In this document: positions 52,909 through 62,651 of the stretch, piece by piece
How positions within the stretch are numbered: position 1 is the first letter of the stretch
Layout: every line of letters starts with the position of its first letter
Assembly: GCF_002233675.1 (NCBI RefSeq)
Contig: NZ_NMUQ01000001.1
Coordinates: forward strand, 2,336,687 to 2,400,686
Direction of reading: 5' to 3'
Length of the DNA: 64,000 nt
Source of the DNA: Paenibacillus herberti
GTDB taxonomy: Bacteria; Bacillota; Bacilli; Paenibacillales; Paenibacillaceae
Position numbers and translations under genes: made by a program
The notes under the pieces: model-generated
What the model saw: only the letters and a program-made list of their open reading frames with translations
The model's database searches: none
What the model was told of the DNA's origin: nothing

Positions 52909-53748
52909 TCAGCCCCCCCCTACAAAATGAACCAGTTCCACCGTCATACCGCTCCGGAGTCGCAGCCCGCTCCATTCCTCGCGGGGTACGATAGTCCCGT
53001 CCGCCTCAGCAACGATGCGCCTTCCGGTAAGCCCTTTTTCCTCAACAAGCTGCTGCAGCGTCATCGAACCGGTGCGATGCCTTCCTCCATTAAGCATGAT
53101 TTCGGCCTCTCCTGCTCCACTAACAGACGAGGAGATCATCGCCTTCAAGCTGCGGCAAACAGCCGCAGGGTCCTCGCTACCTACAATCGCGGAAACGGCG
53201 CAAAGCCTCGTTGCACCGGCATCCAGCACCTCCTGAGCGTTGCCGAGATGAATACCGCCGATGGCTACCCATGGAATGCGCACATGTCTCGCCGCCTGGC
53301 GCACATAATTCAGCGTTACCGCCGGCCTTCCCGGCTTCGTCCCGGTCGGGTAGACCGGACCAACTCCGATGTAATCCGCTCCGCCGTCCTCAGCGGCCAT
53401 CGCCTGGTCCAAACTATGCGTGCTGACACCGACGATACGGTCCGGCCCCAGCAGTTCCCTTGCTTCGCGAAGCCCATGATCCTCCTGGCCCACATGCACG
53501 CCATCAGCGTCTGCTTCAATGGCAAGCTGCGGATAATCGTTCACAATAAACGGAACTCCGAACTCTCGGGTCAGTCCCCGCAGCAGCCGAGCCTTTTCCA
53601 AAAGCTCGCTCTCCTTGGCTGTTTTATGCCGCAGCTGGACAATATCCGCCCCGCCGTAAAGCGCCTCGCGCATGACCTCCTCCATCGTCTTGCCCGGATG
53701 GTAATTTTCTGCTGTTATGACATATAGGCTGAAATCCAGCTTTTTCAT
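52909..53748 (-). CDS. thiE: Thiamine phosphate synthase fused to sulfur carrier ThiS
   Basis: The 279-residue protein joins two thiamine functions. Residues about 1-205 are ThiE (LYVITAENYHPG, ADIVQLRHK, FIVNDYPQLA, GVHVGQED, GVGPVYPTGTK), which couples HMP-PP with thiazole phosphate. Residues about 215-279 are ThiS (IMLNGGRHRTGSMTLQQLV, VPREEW) with the C-terminal Gly-Gly needed for thiocarboxylation (HFVGGG). There is no start codon or RBS between the parts. The start at 53748 has AAAGGGG upstream. The fusion gives a fixed 1:1 ratio and puts the reactive ThiS tail at the very C-terminus, where ThiF can reach it. Confidence 0.9.
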   Translation of the reverse strand: MKKLDFSLYVITAENYHPGKTMEEVMREALYGGADIVQLRHKTAKESELLEKARLLRGLTREFGVPFIVNDYPQLAIEADADGVHVGQEDHGLREARELLGPDRIVGVSTHSLDQAMAAEDGGADYIGVGPVYPTGTKPGRPAVTLNYVRQAARHVRIPWVAIGGIHLGNAQEVLDAGATRLCAVSAIVGSEDPAAVCRSLKAMISSSVSGAGEAEIMLNGGRHRTGSMTLQQLVEEKGLTGRRIVAEADGTIVPREEWSGLRLRSGMTVELVHFVGGG

Positions 53749-53808
53749 TCCAAACGACCCCTTTCTGTACTTTCTCCACCTCATGTGCTGTGCTGGCCTG
53801 CTATTATT

Positions 53809-54867
53809 TCAGCCTGTCAAATAAAGCTCACAGCAGCGAAGCGCTTCTTCTGGGTCGCTTGTGCCTTGCACGAGCACCCGCCCGTCAGGAAACACAACTA
53901 ACCTTCCCTCTCCGGTCGGCAACTCGGCTCGCAGCAAGTACGGATTCTGAATGACGCTGCAGCCAACCTGCTCCAGTCTCCTTCTGTACATCCCAGGGTC
54001 TCCAGTTGCTCCAAGCTCCACCTGAACAGTGTCGCGGCCGCAAAGTACCGCTGTGACTGCTGTTTTGGCCGCTTCTACACTATCCAATGTATGAGAAACA
54101 ACCGTCGCACCGCTGCATATCCGGCAGCTTGCGGATGGTCCCGGCAAACGCATTTCACGCAGCGAAAGCGGCCAGACACCAACACTTGCGAGCGTACGCC
54201 GAATCTCGCCGCGATTGCCGCTCAGCCATTTGAGAGCTTCCGCCGCTTGCAGCGCGGCAACCATCTCAACCGCCGGCGAAAGCATGCCGACTGTGTCACA
54301 GGTCTCGCCGCTCTCCTGCTCCTGCTCGCCGCCGATCAGGCAGCGCAAGCAGCAGGTCTCGCCCGGTACAAGCGGAGCGCTCATACCGGAAGCCCCTGCG
54401 ATTCCTCCGTACATCAGCGGCACGCCGTTTCGGAAGCACCAATCATTCAGGCAAAGTCGCACAGCTGCATTATCCGTGCCGTCAAGCACGAGATCACAGC
54501 CTGCCGCCGCTGCCTCCAGCGCTTCGGGTGAAGTTAGATCGGCGACGATCGCCTCTATCTGCACCGAGCTGTCGATGCGGCGCAGCTTATCCGCGGCGGC
54601 AATCGCCTTCGGCAGGCTGAGATGCGCATCATCCTCGTCGAACAGCATCTGCCGCTGCAAATTGCTCCACTCCACGTAGTCCCGGTCTGCCAGCCTCAGC
54701 TCGCCGACTCCCGACCGGACCATATGCTGTGCCAGCGATGCGCCAAGCGAGCCGACTCCGACAATGAGCACACGCGAGCTCCGCAGCGCGAGCTGCCCAT
54801 GCTCGCCAATTGGCGCAAAACGCATTTGCCGCGAATGCCTTTCACGCGCTGGCTCGCTGAGACTCAT
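53809..54867 (-). CDS. thiF: ThiS adenylyltransferase ThiF (MoeB/UBA-like)
   Basis: ThiF activates the ThiS C-terminus with ATP. From 54867 the protein has 352 residues: SRQMRF, the nucleotide loop VLIVGVGSLGASLAQHM, ADRDYVEWSNLQRQ, DGTDNAAVR, zinc-ligand cysteine pairs CLRC and CRIC, and a cysteine in GETCDTVG. The last 90 residues form an extra alpha/beta segment ending VFPDGRVLVQGTSDPEEALRC, common in Bacillota homologues. An ATG at 54957 overlapping the thiC stop would add 30 residues without family similarity; translational coupling there is possible and the start is not settled. Confidence 0.88.
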   Translation of the reverse strand: MSLSEPARERHSRQMRFAPIGEHGQLALRSSRVLIVGVGSLGASLAQHMVRSGVGELRLADRDYVEWSNLQRQMLFDEDDAHLSLPKAIAAADKLRRIDSSVQIEAIVADLTSPEALEAAAAGCDLVLDGTDNAAVRLCLNDWCFRNGVPLMYGGIAGASGMSAPLVPGETCCLRCLIGGEQEQESGETCDTVGMLSPAVEMVAALQAAEALKWLSGNRGEIRRTLASVGVWPLSLREMRLPGPSASCRICSGATVVSHTLDSVEAAKTAVTAVLCGRDTVQVELGATGDPGMYRRRLEQVGCSVIQNPYLLRAELPTGEGRLVVFPDGRVLVQGTSDPEEALRCCELYLTG

Positions 54868-54949
54868 ATTCCATTCCCGCCGCTGCCCGTCACCGTCCTT
54901 ACGACGAGAGCCGCCAGCGGATAATAACGCTGCAACCGCCCCATTACGC

Positions 54950-57000
<2,051 letters not shown>

Positions 57001-57029
57001 AAAAAAGCCGCCTCCGAAAAGGAAGCGGC
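57001..57029 (-). terminator. Riboswitch-controlled intrinsic terminator (attenuator)
   Basis: A 9-bp stem (57021-57029 with 57007-57015, one mismatch) is followed by TTTTTT on the minus strand. It lies about 25 bases after the TPP aptamer and about 290 bases before thiC, and should form when TPP is bound. Confidence 0.8.
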
Positions 57030-57052
57030 GAAAGGGCTCAGGTATGACAAAC

Positions 57053-57155
57053 CAAGGCACCGTTCAACCACTTTCCTACGCTGGCATAACCCAGATCAGG
57101 TTCAAAGGGACCAAAGCTTCGCTTTATCTCAGCCCTCGCGGGCGCCCCTAGTGGA
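57053..57155 (-). ncRNA. TPP riboswitch (THI element)
   Basis: The minus strand carries the conserved THI-box cores in order: AGGGGCG-type P1/P2 start, GGCTGAGAT, CCCTTTGAACCTGATC, GGGTTATGCCAGCG and TAGGAAAGTGG. TPP binding should favour the terminator at 57001-57029 and reduce expression of thiC-F-ES-G-O-D. Confidence 0.95.
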
Positions 57156-57168
57156 TATCATTGGTATG

Positions 57169-57197
57169 AATGTACCTTATAAATAATTGTACGTCAA
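57169..57197 (-). promoter_or_regulatory. Promoter of the thiamine operon
   Basis: On the minus strand TTGACG (57192-57197), a 17-base spacer and TACATT (57169-57174) place the start of transcription near 57162, just before the aptamer. Confidence 0.7.
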
Positions 57198-57232
57198 CTG
57201 CAAGGAATTTCTCGCTCTAAACTTCACTAGGT

Positions 57233-57733
57233 TCAGACAAGCACACTGTTATTAACATACAATGTTTTTCCAGTAGCAGCTGCTACTAACGCTCCCGTTA
57301 CTTCAATGTTCCTGATTTCGGAGCCAAGCCCTAATGCGAGATTCAGCATTCTAAAGCTGAACTCGCCAACTCTTTCTCCTTCGGAGTCGGTTGCATAATA
57401 CTCCGCAGTAGCGGAGCTACCAAAGGGAGTGTAGGTAGTCAATTCATATCGAGATGAAGCGCCTATCCCGGGTGGAATATCTCTAGGTGAGGGAAGCGAA
57501 GTGTCTCCTCTAAGGGAATCAAGTATGAGCCGGTAGGTAGAGTTATTGACAACATAAAAACTTATTGTGCTTACAGCGGACACGGTTTCATTGTCCGTCA
57601 AACCAGCGGGACCCCTGCGCCCTGACGGGATGCAGAATGTTTGAACGACGATAACAAGCAGAATGAACAGAACCAAAATGACGCCAATACTCGACTTATT
57701 GCGATTGCTGATTGTAGCGAATTCCTCATTCAT
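57233..57733 (-). CDS. Small membrane-anchored protein with YjcZ-like N-terminus
   Basis: The 166-residue protein begins with about 14 polar residues and then a hydrophobic segment (IGVILVLFILLVIVVQ) much like the YjcZ/CotM-adjacent small sporulation peptides of Bacillota. Unlike them it continues with an extracytoplasmic domain of about 130 residues rich in Ser, Thr and beta-strand patterns (FYVVNNSTYRLILDSLRGD, YELTTYTPFGSSATAEYYAT). I do not recognise that domain. GAGGAGG precedes the ATG by 8 bases. The gene stands alone; AT-rich inverted repeats at 57765-57800 may be its promoter region. Confidence 0.7.
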   Translation of the reverse strand: MNEEFATISNRNKSSIGVILVLFILLVIVVQTFCIPSGRRGPAGLTDNETVSAVSTISFYVVNNSTYRLILDSLRGDTSLPSPRDIPPGIGASSRYELTTYTPFGSSATAEYYATDSEGERVGEFSFRMLNLALGLGSEIRNIEVTGALVAAATGKTLYVNNSVLV

Positions 57734-58097
57734 AATGTTAGCCTCCTCAACTATAAGAAAAATAGTAGCTATTAACTATTTTCATAATATGAAAAAGAAA
57801 GGCTGGCGGACTCAATCTAATGTCCCTATGGAATGAAAAATTCTAGTTTCTCTTTTGCAAGACTACATGTAGGCCGACATCCATGGCTAATCCGAGGGCC
57901 GGCACATTGACTATCGAATCTAGCCTGCACATGAAGGAGAGTCGCTCATACCCGCCAATTACAGGGGAAAACGGGACAAATCTAGCAAATTGACCGTTTA
58001 AATCACCTTGACAGAACAAGCCATATAGATTTATGTTTTGATTGACTTGTTCAGTCAATATTCATTCAATTAATTTAAGTATAAAGGAGCAATCATC
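57734..58097. other. Intergenic region between divergent genes
   Basis: This 364-base stretch has AT-rich inverted repeats near the small membrane protein gene, and the operator-like promoter region (58041-58070) of the flavoprotein gene at its right end. A 71-codon minus frame (57843-58058) lacks an RBS and is not called. Confidence 0.5.
58041..58070 (+). promoter_or_regulatory. Promoter overlapped by a TetR-type operator palindrome
   Basis: ATTGACT-TGTTC-AGTCAAT (58041-58059) is a perfect 7-bp inverted repeat. It covers a possible -35 (TTGACT, 58042-58047), with TTCAAT (58065-58070) as -10 after 17 bases. A TetR-family gene lies downstream at 59645. Confidence 0.6.
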
Positions 58098-59573
58098 ATG
58101 TATGCTGACTCGACATCGAAGGAACTCCGATCAAGAGCGGTCGTCATCGGAGCCAGTATCGCCGGCTTGCTTGCGGCCAAAACGCTGTCCGCGCATTACG
58201 AAGAGATCGTGCTCATCGAGCGTGATGAACTCCCTCTTCAGCCGGCGAACCGACCCGGCGTACCTCAAGACCGCCATCCACACCGGTTGCAGGATCTGGG
58301 CAAAAACGTGCTGACCGAGCTTTTTCCGGGCTGGACCGACGATCTCCTGGCCGCCGGAGCCTATGAGCGCGAGGGGAAGGAGATGCATCTTATCTCGCCG
58401 CTCGCTGCGCTGCAATTCCCCTACGACAAGGACGAAGGCTGTTCCCGACCGCTGCTGGAATGGGTCATCCGCCACCGGGTGCTGGAGGAGCCGCGCATTC
58501 GTTTGCTTCAAGGCCGGGAAGCGGCCGCCCTGCTATCCGCGCGGTCAGGCGATCAGTTCGCCATAACCGGAGTCCGGCTCAAACAATCGCGTGGAAGCAC
58601 TGGCGATCCCCAATCTCCTGAGGATATCATGGCAAATCTCGTCGTCGACGCATCCGGCCGTTACTCGAAGCTGCCCGTCTGGCTGGAGCAGCTCGGTCTC
58701 GGCAAACCGGTTATAGAAAGCCTTCATGCCCGCCTCGCCTACAGCACCCGCTATTACCGAATCCCGGAGCATCTGCGCGATAAATACGCCACGGTTCTAA
58801 TCGATGGCGATCCTGCGCGGGCCGAAGGCTCTGGCGTATTCAGCCCGATCGAGAACGGCCTGGCCGAAACGACGATTTACGGCGCAGGCGGAAAGTACCC
58901 GCCGGTCGCTCCGGACCAATACGAGCCGGCAGCCGCCGAGCTGATCCATCCGCTGCTGGCAGACATTCTCGCCCAACTCGAACCGGTCGGCGATCCCCAA
59001 GGCTTTCGCGTGCCGGAATGCCGCTGGACGCATTATGAATCCTTTGCCCACTGGCCCAGCGGGCTGCTCGTCATCGGGGATGCGATCTGCAACTTAGATC
59101 CGATCTACGGCCAGGGCATCACGGTGGCGGCAGCCGAAGCAGCGGAGCTGGGCAGAGTGTTAGCCGAAACAGCCGATGGCTCGGAAGCCGATCCTTCCGG
59201 TTCCAGCTGGGAGCAGGGCTTGCTCCACCGCTTCGCATCCATCGTGCTGCCAGCGTGGTGGACGATTGTCGTAGCGGATCTGAGATGGCCGGGCGTCACC
59301 TATGACGGTCCGATGTCGGGCCGCGGTATCTCATTTTGCCAGACGTATCTGGACATCGTGCGCAAGCAGGCGCTTCAAGGCGGGGATATGGAGCTGTTCA
59401 GCCTGATGATGGGCGTAAGGGGACTGGATGCCGCTCCGTCTACGCTGTTCGGTGAAGAAGCAGTCCGCTCGATTCTGATCCGATGCGGTCGGGAGGAATG
59501 GCTGGAGGAGGTTCTCGATCCTGGAGAAAACCTCGGCCAGTTCCTGAAGCTGAACCTGCCTTTCACAGCTTGA
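58098..59573 (+). CDS. FAD-dependent oxidoreductase / monooxygenase-like
   Basis: The 491-residue flavoprotein has the N-terminal FAD loop VVIGASIAGLLAAKTL, the internal VVDASGRYSKLP and the second FAD motif GDAICNLDPIYGQGI of the p-hydroxybenzoate hydroxylase / geranylgeranyl reductase group. It probably hydroxylates or reduces a hydrophobic compound. AAAGGAG lies 10 bases before the ATG. It precedes a TetR regulator on the same strand and is preceded by a palindromic operator, so it is likely induced by a toxic or aromatic ligand. No redox partner gene is adjacent. Confidence 0.85.
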   Translation: MYADSTSKELRSRAVVIGASIAGLLAAKTLSAHYEEIVLIERDELPLQPANRPGVPQDRHPHRLQDLGKNVLTELFPGWTDDLLAAGAYEREGKEMHLISPLAALQFPYDKDEGCSRPLLEWVIRHRVLEEPRIRLLQGREAAALLSARSGDQFAITGVRLKQSRGSTGDPQSPEDIMANLVVDASGRYSKLPVWLEQLGLGKPVIESLHARLAYSTRYYRIPEHLRDKYATVLIDGDPARAEGSGVFSPIENGLAETTIYGAGGKYPPVAPDQYEPAAAELIHPLLADILAQLEPVGDPQGFRVPECRWTHYESFAHWPSGLLVIGDAICNLDPIYGQGITVAAAEAAELGRVLAETADGSEADPSGSSWEQGLLHRFASIVLPAWWTIVVADLRWPGVTYDGPMSGRGISFCQTYLDIVRKQALQGGDMELFSLMMGVRGLDAAPSTLFGEEAVRSILIRCGREEWLEEVLDPGENLGQFLKLNLPFTA

Positions 59574-59644
59574 TTGCTCCCGTGCTTGGAATAAGGTATC
59601 GTAAAGGTACACGAGCTCTTATTCAGATTTGAGGTTGAACCGAT

Positions 59645-60259
59645 ATGGCCCCCTACAACGAAGACCAACTCCTTGCCATCCGTGACGAGCGCAGAGAGCA
59701 GATTCTGGGAGCAGCGCTTGGCGTCTTCGCCCGCCATGGCCCTGCCCTCACCAAGATGAGCATGATTTCCCAGGCCGCAGGCATCAGCCACGGCTTGCTT
59801 TACCACTATTTCAAATCCAAGGATGAGCTGTTCATCGCACTCGTCAGCGAGGCCATGCTCGGCGCAGGCGACGCAGTCGAGGAGATGCTGGAGCATCCGG
59901 GCTCCATCATCGACAAGCTGCGGCATTTCCTCCATGATGCGATGAGCGTGGAGACCCGGCTGTTGTTTCTGCTGATCCATCAGGCACGAACTTCTCACGG
60001 CGTGCCGGAGCAGGTGCGCGAGATTATCAAGGATTATTCGCTCGGCTGGTTCGCCGCTAGGTTGAAGCCGCTGTTCCTCCAAGGCCAACGCACCGGCGAG
60101 ATCGCATCCGACGATGCCGATCAGCTCATCGAAGGCCTGCTGACTGCGGTGAGCGGCTCGATGTTGCTCCACGCGAGCGACGAACACAATATCCCGCTGA
60201 TGAATCCCGACCATCTGCTGCGCCTGGTGCTCGCGCCGGATCACATCCAGCCTTTGTGA
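59645..60259 (+). CDS. TetR/AcrR-family transcriptional regulator
   Basis: The 204-residue protein has the typical N-terminal helix-turn-helix (RREQILGAALGVFARHG, ISHGLLYHYFKSKDELF) and an all-helical ligand-binding C-terminus. It probably represses the flavoprotein gene and itself through the palindrome at 58041-58059. AGGTTG precedes the ATG. Confidence 0.92.
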   Translation: MAPYNEDQLLAIRDERREQILGAALGVFARHGPALTKMSMISQAAGISHGLLYHYFKSKDELFIALVSEAMLGAGDAVEEMLEHPGSIIDKLRHFLHDAMSVETRLLFLLIHQARTSHGVPEQVREIIKDYSLGWFAARLKPLFLQGQRTGEIASDDADQLIEGLLTAVSGSMLLHASDEHNIPLMNPDHLLRLVLAPDHIQPL

Positions 60260-60271
60260 TCGGTTCATAGG

Positions 60272-60330
60272 AAACACCAAGACCGCCCAAGACGAATGAA
60301 ATGATTCGTCGGGCGGTCTTGGTGTTTTTG
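60272..60330 (+). terminator. Terminator after the TetR gene
   Basis: A long two-part hairpin (ACACCAAGACCGCC with its complement, inner GACGAAT/ATTCGTC stem) ends in GTTTTTG. The rest of 60260-60490 shows no gene and should contain the promoter of the next operon. Confidence 0.85.
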
Positions 60331-60490
60331 AGAGTGTGGAAACTCGTAAAGAGAACCTCCAGGTAAGTAGGTTTACAATGTTTGGCTAGCGTAACTGCCA
60401 TTGGTAGACCAAAAGTTGTGGAGCCTAGTGCTTCTCGACTAAGATATTAAGATCAGGATTAACCCATACATAGAAGCAGGTGAGCGCCTC

Positions 60491-61471
60491 ATGTTAGTCA
60501 TTGATCGAGACGAAGTATCCGAATTATTGTGCATGGAATCATGCATCTCGCTTATGGAAATTGCGCTCAAAGACTTATCCGCCGGACAAGCCGAACAGCA
60601 ATTGAGATCTGTCGTCCCGGTCCGCGAAGGTGGATTGATGGGACTAATGCCAGCTTACTTGGTGCGCGAAGGAATCGTTGGAGCTAAGCTGATTAGTGTT
60701 TTTCCTCATAATCACAACAGCGGGCTTCCCTCCCATCAAGGCGTAATCGCTTTGTTCGATGCCACCAATGGCAGCATGAATGCAATTGTCGACGCTCGCA
60801 GTGTGACCGCGATTCGCACGGCAGCCGTCAGTGCAGCCGCAACGAAATTGCTCGCCAAGCGGGACTCGCGTTCGTTATCGCTAATCGGCACAGGCGAGCA
60901 AGCGCAAAGCCATCTTGAAGCGATGCTTCTTGTTCGCCCCATCCAGCGCGTCAGCGTTTGGAGTCCAAATAGGGAGCATGCACTCCACTTTCAAACCAAA
61001 ATGAACGCCAAATACGGTGAGCGATTAACGATATCCGCTTGCAGTTCCGCAGAGCAAGCTGTCGCAGACGCCGACATCATATGTACGATCACTTCTTCAA
61101 CAACGCCTGTTTTGCAAAATGAATGGATTCCCGAAGGCGCCCACATCAACGCCGTTGGAGCTTGCCGGGCGAGGGACAGGGAGCTGGCTACCGCAATCGT
61201 GAAACGAGCACAGCTTTATGTGGATCGCCGCGAATCCGCCGAAAACGAAGCCGGGGACTACTTGATTCCGCTCAGCGAAGGAGCAATTGGCAGCGATCAT
61301 ATCGTCGGTGAAATTGGCGAAGCTCTGCTCGGCCAAATTCAAGGCAGAACTTCGGAGGAGCAGCTTACGCTGTTCAAGTCGTTAGGGCTTGCGGTCGAGG
61401 ATTTAGCGGCAGCAGCATTCATTTACAAACAAGCCAGCTTGCTTGGTAAAGGCAAAGTTATCGGAATTTAG
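60491..61471 (+). CDS. Ornithine cyclodeaminase / mu-crystallin family protein
   Basis: The 326-residue NAD(P)-dependent protein has GAKLISVFP (substrate lysine), RSVTAIRTAAVSAAATKLLA (substrate arginine), the Rossmann loop SLIGTGEQAQSHLEAM and the C-terminal VEDLAAAAFIYKQA with the catalytic aspartate. Members act as ornithine cyclodeaminases, alanine dehydrogenases or imine reductases. The operon with a dipeptidase-like and a CocE-like hydrolase suggests catabolism of an amino-acid-derived compound. Which reaction cannot be decided from sequence. Confidence 0.88.
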   Translation: MLVIDRDEVSELLCMESCISLMEIALKDLSAGQAEQQLRSVVPVREGGLMGLMPAYLVREGIVGAKLISVFPHNHNSGLPSHQGVIALFDATNGSMNAIVDARSVTAIRTAAVSAAATKLLAKRDSRSLSLIGTGEQAQSHLEAMLLVRPIQRVSVWSPNREHALHFQTKMNAKYGERLTISACSSAEQAVADADIICTITSSTTPVLQNEWIPEGAHINAVGACRARDRELATAIVKRAQLYVDRRESAENEAGDYLIPLSEGAIGSDHIVGEIGEALLGQIQGRTSEEQLTLFKSLGLAVEDLAAAAFIYKQASLLGKGKVIGI

Positions 61472-61483
61472 GAGAGTGCTATT

Positions 61484-62647
61484 TTGAATAAACATTCAAC
61501 TCGGTATGACTTTCAACTGTCTCCAGAACAAGAACAGCGTGCGCGTGACATTCATGAGCGGAGCATCGTGATCGACCTTCTTTTCCAGGGACCACTTTCT
61601 CCGACCGTCATTCCAGAGGACATCTCCAATGAGATCCGCAATGAATGCGAGCCGCTTAAAGACGATCCAATGACTTATAGCGCCCATCCGTCCAAACGGC
61701 TTCGCCAAATGTCAGCACGCGGTGTGCTAACTGAATTTAAAGATGAATGGTATCGCTCCGGCATTACGGCGGGCAACCGTGAGCTCGATTTATCGGGCAA
61801 AGAAGCGATTATGATTAGCATGGGTGAAGTGCAGGAGCAATTCGACCGCGTAGATTGGCTCGTCAAAGCCTTGACTGCTGCCGACATCCGGGAAGCTAAA
61901 GCGCAAAACTTCAAAGCCGGCATCGTCACCGCGCAGGACCCAAGCGGCCTCGGTAAAAACCTTGAACTTCTCGAAGCGCTTCACGGTTTTGGCCTTCGTG
62001 TTCTCCAACTGACCTACAACAACCAAAACGCCATCGCTTCAGGCTGCATGGAACTGGCAAACGACGGTGTTTCTAACTTTGGCATAGGCTTCATTCGCAA
62101 GCTGAACGAGCTTGGCATCGTTGTTGACACCGGCCATTGCGGCAAACAAACGACGTTAGACGCCTGTCGGTTATCAGATAAACCGGTCATCGCCTCGCAT
62201 ACGGGTGTAGAAGCGATTTACCCGCATCGCCGCTGCAAAAGCGATGAAGAAATTAGAGCAATTGCGGCAACTGGCGGTGTTATTGGCGTATTCGCCATGC
62301 CTTGGTTTATCCACGAAAACCCTCAAGAAACAACGATTGATCATGTGCTTGATCATATCGATTACATCGTCAAGCTTGTTGGCGTAGATCATGTCGGTAT
62401 CGGCACCGATTGGCCAATGAGCGATGTTGACTGGTCCCTGGTTTATTTTAAGGAGCATATCGCACCTAAGCTTGGTTTTGCCAAAGGAGACGGCCCTTCC
62501 ACAGAACTAATTAAGGGTTTGGAGCAGTACGGCTTGTTCATCAATTTTACACGCGGGCTAGTTGCTCGGGGTTACAGCGATGAAGAGGTCGGTAAAATAA
62601 TTGGCGGCAACTGGCTGCGTGTATTCGAACAGGTATGGGGGAACTAG
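61484..62647 (+). CDS. Divergent M19-family (membrane dipeptidase-like) metal hydrolase
   Basis: The 387-residue TIM-barrel protein starts at TTG with GGAGAG upstream. The C-terminal half matches M19 dipeptidases: VVDTGHCG and PVIASHTG hold the two later zinc histidines, GIGTDW the active-site aspartate. However, the first zinc motif HxD, normally after VID, reads DLLFQG here, and the bridging-glutamate segment GxEGGH reads TAQDPSGL. LTHN reads LTYN. The enzyme may bind a single metal or use a different substrate. It is 12 bases after the cyclodeaminase-like gene and 4 bases before the CocE-like gene, so it shares their operon. Confidence 0.85.
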   Translation: MNKHSTRYDFQLSPEQEQRARDIHERSIVIDLLFQGPLSPTVIPEDISNEIRNECEPLKDDPMTYSAHPSKRLRQMSARGVLTEFKDEWYRSGITAGNRELDLSGKEAIMISMGEVQEQFDRVDWLVKALTAADIREAKAQNFKAGIVTAQDPSGLGKNLELLEALHGFGLRVLQLTYNNQNAIASGCMELANDGVSNFGIGFIRKLNELGIVVDTGHCGKQTTLDACRLSDKPVIASHTGVEAIYPHRRCKSDEEIRAIAATGGVIGVFAMPWFIHENPQETTIDHVLDHIDYIVKLVGVDHVGIGTDWPMSDVDWSLVYFKEHIAPKLGFAKGDGPSTELIKGLEQYGLFINFTRGLVARGYSDEEVGKIIGGNWLRVFEQVWGN

Positions 62648-62651
62648 AGCG

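Noticed and set aside
57843-58058. 71-codon minus-strand frame
   Set aside because: Its TTG start lies within the operator palindrome, and no RBS precedes it.
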